Assembly (NCBI RefSeq): GCF_048773025.1
Contig: NC_133544.1
Span: 620,001-684,000, forward strand
Direction: 5' to 3'
Source: Camelus bactrianus
Taxonomy: Eukaryota > Chordata > Mammalia > Artiodactyla > Camelidae
DNA length: 64,000 bases
Below, one piece after another: positions 22,000-31,786 of this stretch. Under the pieces are notes generated by a model. It did no database searches, was not told where the DNA came from, and saw nothing but the letters and a program-made list of their open reading frames with translations. The position numbers and the translations under genes are program-made. Within the stretch, counting starts at the first letter, position 1. Each line of letters starts with the position of its first letter.

Positions 22000-22380
22000 A
22001 CACACAGACACACACTGACACATGGACTGAAACACATGGATGGATATACACAGACATGTATGGACAGACACACTGACATACGTGAGTGGATGTATATGGA
22101 TATGTGTGGACACAGACACACAAGCACACGGACACACACAGACACACGCAGACACACACGAGATACGGATACATACACACAGGCAGATACACAGATACAC
22201 ACATGGACACACACAAGCACGCGGACACACACGGACAGATATACACACAGACATGCACACAGACACACATGGACAGATACACACATGGTCACACATGGAC
22301 ATACACACACAGACACACCTGAGCACACAGACACACACAGACACACACGAGCACATGGACACACACGGACACACATGCAT
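22000..22380 (+). repeat. CACACAGA-type minisatellite in IGHE intron
   Basis: About 380 bp of imperfect GACACACA/GACACACATGGACACA units, T-poor on the + strand. It belongs to the same general ACACAG composition as the far larger array at 45.4-52.4 kb but has CAGACA rather than CACAGG as its core. Confidence 0.85.
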
Positions 22381-23051
22381 TCCCTAGCACGCAAGTATCC
22401 CCATATCCACACAGAAGCAGGGCATGCACAGCCCACACCCTGAAGATGAGCCCAGAGCGGAGGTCGGGCTGGAGGAGGAGGGTCCTGACTCCAGGGCAGG
22501 TGCCAGGGGGCCAGGCAGCTGTGGGGCCAGAGTAGAGCTGGAGGGCAGCTCTGGGGTCCCACAGCCTGGGCAGGATCCACACTTCTGGACCCAGCCCTCA
22601 GGGCACCCACTGTGATGACCCAATGACCCAATGTCCATCCAGGCCCACGCTCAGAGCCCCCTCCTGAGGGCTCCAGGCAGGGTAGCCAGCTGTGTGTGCT
22701 TAGGGGGGGTCCCCAGGCTGGTGAGAGTGGAGCTGGGCAGCCACGGGCCATGCGAAGGGCTGGGAGGGGGAGCTCTCAGACTGGGGGCCCCAGCCTGCCA
22801 TGGGGCAGGGAGTCAGAGCTGAGGTGAGGGGCCTGTGGGGGCTGAATGGGGGTGATCAGCAGTCAGAAGAAAAGCCATCAGAAACAGTGGGAGTGAAAAC
22901 ACCAGCCACCTTGGGGACAGGGGACAGGAGAGGACGTGGGACCAGTGCCACCCCCACACAGCCACTGGCTGACTTGGGGGCTTTGAGCCCCCAGCCCTCC
23001 AGGGCTGGCCAGTGGCTCTGGGCCGGACAGGAGGGGCTGCCCAGGACCTAG
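22381..23051 (+). other. IGHE intron, second part
   Basis: Unique GC-rich DNA before the membrane exons. No exon recognised. Confidence 0.55.
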
Positions 23052-23166
23052 GCATCAGAAACCAGGATGCAGGGCCCCAGTTCTCTCCACTTCCCAAGGG
23101 TGGCTAGGCCTGTCCTCCCCCATCGGACCCCGAGGCCAGGGAGGGCTGACCAGCCGGTGCCCACAG
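23052..23166 (+). other. Possible CemX-like 5' extension of IGHE M1
   Basis: The M1 reading frame stays open upstream for 38 codons, back to a TAG at 23049-23051. It reads ...[20 protein letters not shown] then VPT before ELGLEDMC. Human CemX, the 52-residue extension made by an upstream acceptor, ends in a similar HPRCHCGAGRADWPGPP before ELDVC. Several AG dinucleotides with short pyrimidine tracts (for example near 23080 and 23098) could act as acceptors. Whether it is spliced in is unknown. Confidence 0.4.
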
Positions 23167-23300
23167 AGCTGGGCCTCGAGGACATGTGTGCGGAGGAGGC
23201 GGGGAGCGAGGAGCTGGCTGCAACCTGGACCAGCCTCTCCATCTTCATCACCCTCTTCCTGCTCAGCGTGAGCTACGGCGCCACCGTCACCCTCTGCAAG
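23167..23300 (+). CDS. IGHE: IGHE membrane exon M1
   Basis: 134 nt after acceptor gtgcccacAG. It encodes the acidic linker [19 protein letters not shown] with one cysteine, then a transmembrane segment starting [16 protein letters not shown] and continuing [10 protein letters not shown]. The TM face is nearly the same as in the gamma M1 exon, consistent with a shared CD79 partner. Donor GTGGGT starts at 23301, phase 0. Confidence 0.95.
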
Positions 23301-23400
23301 GTGGGTGCAGAGAAGCCTTCTTCCAGGGTGGGGGGCAGCCCAGAGCGGGGAGGGCTCCACGCCCGGGGCAGAGCCCCTCTCACATGTGCCCTCCTCCCAG

Positions 23401-23484
23401 GTGAAGTGGGTCTTGGCCACCGTCCTGCAGGAGAAGCCCCAGGCCTTCCACGACTACACGAACATCGTGCAGCCAGCAGCCTAG
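23401..23484 (+). CDS. IGHE: IGHE membrane exon M2
   Basis: 27 codons, [20 protein letters not shown] followed by NIVQPAA, and TAG at 23482-23484. DYTNI is the immunoglobulin tail tyrosine motif shared with IgG. The acceptor ends at 23400 and the intron from M1 is only 100 bp. Membrane IgE uses this tail for signalling and apoptosis control in IgE-switched B cells. Confidence 0.95.
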   Translation: MKWVLATVLQEKPQAFHDYTNIVQPAA

Positions 23485-25269
23485 GCCTGGGGATCAGGCG
23501 CACGGTCCCGTTTCTCCCCCCTCAGGTGTGACCTGCACTGAGCAGGAGGAAGAAAGAGACAGACCTCCAAGGGGCCGGAGCCAGGGACCTGAAGACAGCA
23601 CATGGGCGTCCAGACATTCTAGCTCAGCCCCAAGGTCCAAGGTCCAAGGTGCCAAGGGGGCCGGCCCGTCACAGCCCCATGCCCACCCACTTTGGGACAA
23701 GTCCCAGGGAGCATCTATACCCTCCACAGAGAGACCTGGGCTGGGCTGGGCATGGTCCCGACCATCCTGGGCTCCTCAGGCCCCCCCATTCTGAGTGGAC
23801 AACCCCCAAAACACAGTGAGGGCCTGGCCAAGCTCAGAGGCCGCAGCCAAACCTAGGACTCAGTCCCAGTCCAGCCCAATCCAGTGTCCAAGTCCAGCCC
23901 AGAGTCCCAGTCCAGCCAAGCCAATCCAGACCTCACTTCCCAGGCTCGGTCCAACCTGCCCCGTGCCCATGCCCACGTGCCCTGGCCCCATGCCCAGCCT
24001 TCGTCCTGTGCTCAGCCTTCCTGCTGGCCACCCCCACCTACAGGCCTGCAGAAGAAGGAAGGCAGAGAAGCCTTTCTGGGGAGAGGCCATGGGACTGTCT
24101 GGGGCTGTGGGCAGGGCCCCTGGGGTGGGAGGAGGGGCCCCACAGCAGAAGGACCTTCCCACGGGAACCACACAGCAATCAGCTCAGCCCAGCAGCCCCC
24201 ACCCCCACCACGGTGGCCTCGTCCGGCCTCTCTCTTATCACTTTTCTTAGTAAAGTTCTGTTTCACAAATCCCATGCCACCTGAGCGAAATCCGCCTGTG
24301 GTCCCATGTGGTGGGGGGGCCCCTACCCCTAGGATGTGAACAAAGGGCCAGAGGGAAGGGGGCAGAGTACAGCTCTGGGGCCCTGAGGGCCCCAGGGTCC
24401 AGCCAGACCCTGCCTCGGCATCTTTCAGTGACCACGGAGGCCCCCGGCTCAGTCTTCTTCGCACCTGCGCGCCTGGCCCCCAGCACAGACTCACTGCCCC
24501 CCCCAAACAAACGTGAAAGCAGTGGCCCCACCCACGGTGCGCAAACCCCAGGCGCTCACTCTGCAGCGGCGTGGGAGGCCACGGGAGCACAGCTGCACAG
24601 GCCCCAAGGCGGGGCTCCGCACCAGCCTCCTGGCACCCCAGTCCCTGCCCCGGTCTGTCCGTCCACTGAGCTCACGCAGACGAGCCAATCCTTGGGCCCC
24701 GTCCTGCCAGCCGGCCGGCTGAGACGTCCCGATGAACAGAGTGAGACACGTGAACAGGCAAGAGCTATCTGGGGCTGGCCACACCGGCCTCAGGAAGAAA
24801 GGTTTTCAATAACCAGAAAAGATACAATACGGAGGAAATGAGGGCTGGTGACCCTCGACCCTTTCGAGGCTGTGTGAGCTGTGAAGACCAGTCTTCAGGG
24901 CCCTTTGGCCTCGCTCCCAGCACACAAAGCCCAGACCATTCCGACCAGGTGTCCCACTCACGGCCAAGAGCCTTCTGAGAGCCGTGATCTGCGCGGGGAG
25001 ACCTGGCCTTCCACGGACCCTGAACAGACTCTGCAGCCTGCGGGGACCCGGCCGCCCTGGGAGTGGAAACCCGGGCCTGGGCAACTCTGAGGCTTGTCCA
25101 GAGACACTGAGGGTTCGGTTTAAATAGAACATCAGAGCGGTAGGCAGGCCCCTCAGGACAAGGCTGAGGCCGCAGCCCTGCCCTGCACTCACACTCACAC
25201 TCACACTCCCGTAGACACACACGTGCACACACTCACACGCGGTCTCAGGAAACCAGGCGCAAGTCCAGC
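23485..25269. other. IGHE membrane 3' UTR and spacer
   Basis: No AATAAA is seen soon after the membrane stop. AGTAAA at about 24248 is a weak candidate for the membrane poly(A) site, fitting the known poor poly(A) use of membrane IgE in other mammals. Imperfect CCAGTCCAGCCCA repeats lie at 23860-23930. Nothing else is recognised. Confidence 0.45.
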
Positions 25270-25795
25270 TGTTACGGAGTCCAAACTCGCTCTGCTCGCC
25301 ACGCGGCAGGCCGACAAAACGGGAGACGAGGTGCTGTGGCAAGGAATAGCGACTTTATTCAGAAAGCCGGCAGACCGAGAGGGTGGCAGGCTAATGTCTT
25401 GGAGAACCATCCTGTTCCAGTCAGAATACAGGCTCCTTTTATACAAAAAAAAACAGGGGAGGGGGTGTGGTTGGTTGTGCAAACTTCTTGCTGCAGGAAT
25501 TCTTTGTCCTTGCAGCCGTCCACGTGGGCCAGGCCATGGTGCCCCTGTAAACCTCCAACAAAACAAAGGTTATTCTCTATTTTGCAACTTGCCATCTCTA
25601 CATAAGTGCAGAAGGGCTAACATCCTTCAAGGTCAGAGCCCCGAGAATAGGCTCTCCTGTCTATTTCAGGCTAAAGGCAACACTGTTTTACAAAAGGTGC
25701 AGAGCCAGGGGGAGTAAGCCTAGAAAACAGAGCACAGTGGTTAAAACTAAAGGAACAGATCCAATATGGAGTCAGGTTTGTTCTCCTCTGTTACA
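25270..25795 (-). mobile_element. Solo LTR of an endogenous retrovirus (class I-like)
   Basis: About 526 bp bounded by TGTTAC...TGTTACA on the + strand, so it reads TG...CA on the minus strand. On the minus strand it has a TATA-type box (tataaaag) and an AATAAA signal in the expected U3-R order. No internal retroviral genes flank it and no clear target-site duplication was seen. It looks fairly well kept, so probably younger than the MLT1 copies nearby. The family name is not certain. Confidence 0.7.
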
Positions 25796-26227
25796 CCTCC
25801 CCCGCCTGCACCGCTCTCGCAAGCCGAGGCCCAGGTGCCCTCCACATCTCCTGAGCTGGGAGCCCCCCCAGGGCTAAGCTGAGGGTCTTCCTTCTCTGAC
25901 TTGCCCCCCAGATCAGGAGACCCCCCAAAACGGACCCAGAATGAGGATGACAAGGGCTCGGCTCACGTGGGCCCCTAAGAGCTGGGCACTGCTACACACG
26001 GGTGACATGCACCTCCCCCAAGCCAGGAGGAGGGCTGCAGCCGCCCCGTCTGGAGGGGCCAGCAGAAGTGGGGGCACCGGCCCAAGAGCAGGGCCGTAGG
26101 GAAGGCAGGAGGACCGTGACACCCCGCCAGCTGGCCCCCCACCCAACGACCCCGTTGCACGCACCCTCCCTGCAGCAAGACGCTGCCGTCTCAGGGTCCC
26201 CCAGCCCTCTCTCCCTCCTCCATTAGC
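25796..26227. other. Spacer, nothing recognised
   Basis: Unique GC-rich DNA between two LTR relics. No exon or RNA gene is seen. Confidence 0.5.
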
Positions 26228-26565
26228 CCCAATAGTGGGCTGAATGGCGCCTTCCAAAGGCTATGTCCATGTGCTCAGCCCTGCAACCCGTGAATGTGGC
26301 CTTATCAAACAAAGGGTCTTTGCAGACGTGATCAAGATTAAGGATCTCAGGACAAGATTGTTCGGGTGGGCCCGACATCCAGTGAGAAGTGTCCTTATGA
26401 GGCGCAGACACAGAGCAGGAGGTCGTGTGAGGACGGAGGCAGAGACGGGGGTGATGCCCGAGAAGCTGGGGCCCCCGGAGGGAGCTCAGCTCTGCCACAC
26501 CTTGATTTCAGGCAACTGGACCAAAAATGAGAAGATGAATGAGACTGAGTTTCTGTTGTCCTAAC
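26228..26565 (+). mobile_element. MLT1-type LTR (ERVL-MaLR)
   Basis: Text in MLT1 order: gtgggctgaatggcgccttc, ggccttatcaaacaaagg, gtctttgcagacgtgatcaag, gtgtccttatgaggcgcaga, cacaccttgatttcagg, tttctgttgtcc. An old solo LTR, heavily diverged, probably over 100 million years old. Confidence 0.72.
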
Positions 26566-28249
26566 ACACTCAGTCGTGATCCGCTGTTGGGCAGCCCCAG
26601 GACACTCATGCATCCAGCCAGCAGGCCTTGGCCAAGCGGGGCCCCTCCTCCTTCCAGAGAAGCTCAGGGAGGACTCATCTGGGCTCTTTCCCTCCCAACT
26701 GGACCCTTGCGCTTGGCAAGTCCCTGACGCACGGAGGCGCCCAGTCGGTCTTGACAACAGAGCACACTCGGGCTCAGGCCTTCCCCCAGCTGCTGGGGCC
26801 CTCAGGTCATGCAAAACCCCAAGACAAGAATATTGCACTATATTAAGTAATCTATCAGACACACTTAAATATTAACCTACATGAGTTACTTACATCTGCT
26901 AGTGAAAGTCTTTACATAGCTAAAATGTGATTAGTAATATTGGAGACAAAGCCCTGAAAAATTAGAAATAAAAGATGTTATCAGATGAGCAACCTCTACT
27001 CTGTTTAGAGTTCATGGTCATTACCTACATTTTCTAGGCCACCCCAAGTCCACAGGGACATTCTTCTTTCTGCCCTGAGTTCCGCAGCCTCTGTGCCCAT
27101 GGTGGGGCCGTGCTGCCCGGGGTGACAGACGGCTGAGGGGAACCAGGAGGCTGTGAGGAGGGCAGCCCCCCAACTCCGCCACCTCCCCCACCACCCTCCT
27201 CTGTTTCCTCCACACCAGGCCAGTCTGTTCCTCCTGTTCCCTCAGGGGCGGCTTTGGGGAACACTGGGGTTTCAGATCCCCAGAGAGTTCAGGGCCCAGG
27301 CACTCTCTGGCCAGCAAGAAGTCAGATCCTCAGGGCCAGGCATGCACCACGCAGGCACTGCTGGTGCTCACGAGGGCGTAGGGTGGGCCAGAGCCCGCAA
27401 CCTGGGAGATGTCACTCGTGGGTGATGCTGTGGGCATCCCAGTGTTCATGAGAAAACCCCAGAGGCCACTTGACCAGGCCTGGGTGTGTCTGACCACTCA
27501 GCACCACCCAGGCTTCCCACCTCCATGCATCTCCCTACTCCCACCTCACCTGCCCCAACCCCCATCCGGAGCCCACCCCATCCCCAGGACACTGCCAACC
27601 TCCTCCACCACCCAGTGTCCCCGCTGGCCTGCAGCTCTCCCCCTGACAGTGTCCTTCCCAGGAGGGACGGTTGATCCCTGTGTGTGGCTCCAGGACCTTG
27701 TGTGTGTGAAGAAATGAATGAACAAATCAGGCCCGACTGCCCCGTGTGTGCCCAGGCAGAGCAACCTCCTGAGCAGCACCAGGGCGGGCCAGGCAGGGTG
27801 CACGTGCGCAGAGAGTGGGGGCAGACAGGCTCCCAGCAGGGGTGCCCCACGCCCCACTCCAGCTCCAGTTGAGGGCCAGCTCCTCGTGGGGCTGGCCGAG
27901 GACGGGCAGCCGCTGGCCAAGGCCAGGCTGGAGAGGCTCCCCACCTGAAGGTCTACAAGGCCTGCTTGCTGGGGTCTCTCTGCCCAGCCTGCCCCTCAGA
28001 GCCCCTGCAGCCTCCCCTCTGCCTTCCCTCCACCTCTACCTCTGGGGCCGTTTCTACTTTGAGGACCCTGAGCCCCTGACGGTGCCTACTTCAGCCTCTG
28101 TGTCCCTGTACCTCAGCCCCCAACCCAGCCCTGTGGGCAGTCACATGGAGCCACGACCCCTTCACGGCACCCAGCCCTGCACCCAGGTGGTCTCAGGCCA
28201 GGTCCAGGTTCCCAGAGGTCACACAGCCCAGGCCACACACACCTGGCCC
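26566..28249. other. Spacer 5' of the I-alpha promoter
   Basis: Contains an AT-rich island (26820-27040) that stands out from GC-rich flanks and could be a matrix-attachment-like or relic element. The rest is unique. No gene recognised. Confidence 0.5.
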
Positions 28250-28320
28250 ACCACAGCCAGACCACAGACCAGACATGACGTGGAGGCGAGCAGCCACAAC
28301 CGGCGGGACAGGAAGTGAGT
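28250..28320 (+). promoter_or_regulatory. Germline I-alpha promoter (TGF-beta response element)
   Basis: The motif cluster reads CAGACCACAGACCAGAC (28258-28274): repeated Smad boxes (CAGAC) around a RUNX site (ACCACA, 28261-28266), followed at once by a CRE/ATF-like TGACGTGG (28276-28283), a second RUNX-like CCACAACC (28294-28301) and an Ets-like ACAGGAAGTG (28308-28317). This order is that of the TGF-beta-responsive I-alpha promoter of human and mouse. It lies about 0.45 kb upstream of S-alpha. Confidence 0.75.
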
Positions 28321-28329
28321 GAGTGACCC

Positions 28330-28599
28330 TGTCCGGGGGCCAAACACGGCCACGCAGCCCCTCCCCAGCCGGCCCCTCACAGCATCAGCCTCCCCCGACA
28401 GAGCGCAAGTGGCACAGAGCGGGGCAGGGGCCTGCTGAGACCCCACGGCCAGCAGGCAGAGCCTGGCCGGGGTCTGGGCCTCTCTCCACACTCCAGCTCC
28501 ACTGCGGCGGTGGGCAGATGGCCTGCAGCCTGGGATCCCATGGCCAAGGGGGGCCTGGGCCTCTCCCAGCCACGTTGGACCCCCGGCAGCCTTGAGCAG
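28330..28599 (+). ncRNA. Candidate I-alpha exon
   Basis: The segment downstream of the I-alpha promoter ends in a consensus donor GAGCAG|GTGGGT (break after 28599). By analogy it would be the first exon of the sterile alpha transcript, spliced to CA1. The start is estimated, not seen. Confidence 0.4.
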
Positions 28600-28754
28600 G
28601 TGGGTCCCAGAGGCTGTTCAGGCCTCATCTCCTCCTCAGCCAGGCCACATTGGGCTCTCCTGGGGTGGGAGGGTGGAGGGCAGGCACCAAAAGAGAGAAG
28701 AGAGGGAGAGAGGCAGGCCACCACCGACCCTAGACCACAGAGCGAGATGCTGTG

Positions 28755-29440
28755 CCCAGCAGGGCCAAGCTGGGCTACTGTGGCCTGATCTGGAATGAAC
28801 TGGGCTGAAGTGGGCTGAACTGAGCCAGACTGAACTGGGTTAAACTGGGCTGAGCTGGGCTGAGCTAGGCAGAACTGGGCTAAAGTAGGCTGAAATGGGT
28901 TGAGCTGGGATAAGCTGGTCTGAACTGGGCTGAACGGGGCTGAGCTGGTCTGAATTGGGCTCAATGGGGCTAAGATGGGCTGAGCTGGGCTGAACTGGGT
29001 TGAGCTGGGTTGAGCTGGGTTGAGCTGGGCTGAGCTGGGCTAAGCTGGTCTGAACTGGGCTCAGCGGGGCTAAGCTGGGCAGAGCTGGGCTAAGCTGGTC
29101 TGAGCTGGGCTGAACTGGGTGGAGCTGGGCTGTGCTGAGATGAGCTGAGCTGAGCTGAGCTGGGCTGAGCTGGACTGAACTGGTCTGGGCTGAGCTGAGC
29201 TGAACTGGGCTGAGCTGGGCTGAACTGGGCTGAGCTGGACTGAACTGGGCTCAACTGGGCTGAGCTGGGCTGGGCTGAGCTGAGCTGAGCTGAGCTGGGC
29301 AGAGCTGGGCTAAGCTGGTCTGAGCTGGGCTGAACTGGGTTGAGCTGGGCTGCGCTGGGCTGAACTGAGCTGAGCTGAGCTGTGCTGGGCTGAGCTGTGC
29401 TAAGCTGAGCTGGGCGAGTGAAACTGAGGTGGGCTGGGCT
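28755..29440 (+). repeat. S-alpha switch region
   Basis: About 690 bp of tandem CTGAGCTGGG/CTGAACTGGG decamers, G-rich on the non-template strand, with many AGCT and runs such as tgagctgagctgagctg. More uniform but about half the length of S-epsilon in this window. It lies between the I-alpha promoter and CA1. The small size may be real or a collapsed assembly. Confidence 0.93.
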
Positions 29441-30355
29441 GGTGCCTGAGGCCAACAGGAGGCGGTGTGTGGAGTGTGGATCATCCCCAGAGCCCTGTCT
29501 CCAGCCTGACAGCCCCTTGTATTTCTTGGAGGCACATGAGGGCGATGCAGCCTCGGGGCGAATCTGTGATGCTTCCCTTCCCTTCACCAGTTGCCCTGAG
29601 GGGATTTGCAAAAGGACGGTGGGCAGACCCTGCCCTCTGTAGCCCGGCCTATCCAGAGGGGCATCTCAGAAGGACTGAATTGGAACTGGGCTTCGGGCCT
29701 CGAGACCCCCATAGCCCGTGGGAGTCAACTGCTAGTTTCGGAGGATGGGAGTGGAATTAGTAGAGTGGGAGTTGGTTGGACTGGGACAAGGACTGGGGGC
29801 CCAGGAAGTGGGCCCCTGACCCGGGAAGTGGGAGAGGGGACACCAGAGGCCTAAGCTCCCTCTCCTCCCCAGTGTGAGCCCCAGGACAGCCGAACTGGTC
29901 TCTGCAGAGCCAGCTTCAAGCCCAGACGGCTCTGTCTTGTAGCTGCCCTCTCTCCTGGCCACATTCCCTGGGGGAGGAGGGCCTGGTTGTGCCCACTGCA
30001 CAGAGGGGTGCTGAGGCTCTGACGGTGCTCAGCTGCTCAGTGGGAGAGCTGTGTTTAATAACTCCCAGCTGGGGACAGCCTGCACCAGAGGCCTTGTCCG
30101 AGGCGCCCGTGGGGACCCACATGCTAAGAGCCCTGAAGAGTGTATTTAGAAATGGTGGAGCTGGACTCAGGTGGCCACTCCTGAGCCCAGCTGCACCACG
30201 TCCGAGCTGTGTGACCTTGGGGCATTCACTAACCCTCTCTGTGCCAGTTTCCTCCAATGTAAAGGAAAGGCAGGCATCGTCCTGTCCTCATAGGGCTGTC
30301 TCAGGGGTCCCGTCAGCACGAGGGCCGCCACCTCACAGTGCACCCTGTGTTTCAG
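29441..30355 (+). other. S-alpha to CA1 intron
   Basis: Unique DNA, no exon. Ends in acceptor ctgtgtttcAG at 30354-30355. Confidence 0.65.
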
Positions 30356-30661
30356 AGTCTGCAGTCAGCCCCAGCGTCTTCCCGCTGGGCCCCAGCTATG
30401 ACAAGGCATCTAGGCAGGTGGCCCTTGCCTGCCTGGTCCACGGCTTCTTCCCACCGGCGCCCCTGAAGGTGACCTGGGGCCTCAGTGGCCAGAACGTGTC
30501 CGTCATGGACTTCCCCGCCGTGCAGCCTGCCTCCGGGGTCCTGTACACCATGAGCAGCCAGCTGACCACGCCAGTTGAGCAGTGCCCAGACAGCGAGATT
30601 GTGACATGCCAAGTGCAGCACCTCTCCAGCTCCAGCAAGACAGTGAATGTGCCCTGCAAAG
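30356..30661 (+). CDS. IGHA: IGHA CH1 exon
   Basis: 306 nt, begins ESAVSPSVFPLGPSYDKASR and ends TVNVPCKG. Fold residues are LACLVHGFFP, LKVTW and VTCQVQH; additional cysteines in VEQCPDSE and VPCKG fit the extra disulfides of alpha CH1. One sequon is present, QNVSV. The donor is G|GTCAGA after 30661, functional GT though less consensus than its neighbours. Confidence 0.94.
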
Positions 30662-30868
30662 GTCAGAGGGTGGGCTGGGGCAGGCTCCCATCATCCCACA
30701 CTGACCCAGTGCTGGACCGTGTCCCTGTGGGAGCTCAGCTCAGACAGGACTGGGCTGCTGGGCAGAGTTCCCTGGGGGGCGGCCAAGAGGGTCTTGGGCT
30801 GGAATCTGAGGACAGGGGAGGGCGGGCAGAGGAGCTCACTGACTGCTCTGGCTTCTCTCTCCTTTAAG

Positions 30869-31195
30869 TTCCCCCAACCCCGCCCCCGTGCTGCAATCCC
30901 AGCCTGGCCCTGCACCCGCCGGCTCTGGAGGACCTGCTCCTGGGCTCCAATGCCAGCCTCACGTGCACGCTGAGTGGCCTTAGAAACCCCGAGGGCGCCC
31001 AATTCACCTGGACTCCGTCAGATGGAAAGGTCGCTGTCCAGCAGTCACCCAAGCGTGACCCTTGTGGCTGCTTCAGCGTGTCCAGTGTCCTGCCGGGCTG
31101 TGCCGAGCAGTGGAACAGCAAAACGACCTTCTCCTGCAGTGCCACCCACCCAGAATCCGAGAACACGCTATATGCCACCATCACCAAATCCTCAG
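30869..31195 (+). CDS. IGHA: IGHA hinge and CH2 exon
   Basis: 327 nt. In alpha genes the hinge is the 5' end of the CH2 exon; here it is VPPTPPPCCNPS, a short proline-rich hinge with a CC pair, resembling human IgA2 rather than the long IgA1 hinge, so expected to resist bacterial IgA1 proteases. The domain continues LALHPPALEDLLLGSNASLT (sequon NAS), with fold cysteines LTCTLSG and FSCSATH and the extra cysteines RDPCGCF used for inter-chain and secretory-component bonds. Acceptor ctttaAG, donor GTGGGC. Confidence 0.95.
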
Positions 31196-31360
31196 GTGGG
31201 CCCAAACCCCACCAGTGGACAGCTGGGCTCTCCTGAGCCTGCTCTTCCCTGCTGCCCCTGCCCACACCTTACAGGGGGAAACTGAGGCACGGGGTGCCCA
31301 GGGGATGGGGGGGCTCTTTCCTCCCTATGCCAACTCCTGATCCGGCTCTCCGTCCTCCAG

Positions 31361-31755
31361 AGGACGCCATCCGGCCCCAGGTCCACCTGCTACCGCCGCC
31401 GTCGGAGGAGCTGGCCCTCAACGAGATGGTGACGCTGACGTGCGTTGTGCGCGGCTTCAGCCCCAAGGACGTGCTGGTGCGATGGCTGCATGGGAACCAG
31501 GAGCTGCCTCGCGAGAAGTACCTGACCTGGAGGCCCCTGCCCGAGCCCGAACAGAGCATCACCACCTACGCCGTGACCAGCCTGCTGCGCGTGGAGGCCG
31601 AGGCCTGGAAGCAGGGAGACAACTACTCCTGCATGGTGGGCCATGAGGCCCTGCCCCTGGCCTTCACCCAGAAGACCATCGACCGCCTGTCGGGTAAACC
31701 CACCCACGTCAACGTGTCCGTTGTCATGGCGGAGGCGGAAGGCGTCTGCTACTGA
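31361..31755 (+). CDS. IGHA: IGHA CH3 exon with secreted tailpiece
   Basis: Starts EDAIRPQVHLLPPPSEELAL and has fold cysteines VTCVVRGFSP and YSCMVGHEAL. LLPPPSEELAL and EALPLAFTQ correspond to the Fc-alpha receptor and bacterial-binder surface. The tailpiece PTHVNVSVVMAEAEGVCY carries a sequon (NVS) and the penultimate cysteine that bonds to J chain. TGA is at 31753-31755. A donor hidden in the codons tcg-ggt-aaa (G|GTAAAC, break after 31693) removes the tailpiece in membrane IgA. Confidence 0.96.
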
Positions 31756-31780
31756 GCAGCCCCCACCTGCCTGCCCTTTG

Positions 31781-31786
31781 AATAAA
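31781..31786 (+). promoter_or_regulatory. IGHA secreted poly(A) signal AATAAA
   Basis: AATAAA in ctttgAATAAActccatg, 26 bases after the stop, so the secreted alpha 3' UTR is very short, as in other mammals. Confidence 0.88.

Larger units (their letters stand above)
19572..23484 (+). other. IGHE: IGHE gene (immunoglobulin epsilon constant)
   Basis: Complete single-copy epsilon gene: CH1 19572-19868, CH2 20049-20372, CH3 20465-20785, CH4 20856-21196 with stop, M1 23167-23300, M2 23401-23484. All CH joins are phase 1 with GT/AG sites. The secreted constant part is 427 residues, close to the human length of 428. IgE binds Fc-epsilon-RI on mast cells and basophils through CH2-CH3. The light-chain-bearing CH1 is normal here, with a good donor (GTGAGC at 19869), so this class is conventional, unlike the neighbouring IGHG. 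Regulated upstream by the I-epsilon promoter and S-epsilon. Confidence 0.96.

Noticed and set aside
29090-29611. Minus-strand frame with AQLSPAQPSSAQ repeats
   Set aside because: Antisense reading of S-alpha switch repeats.
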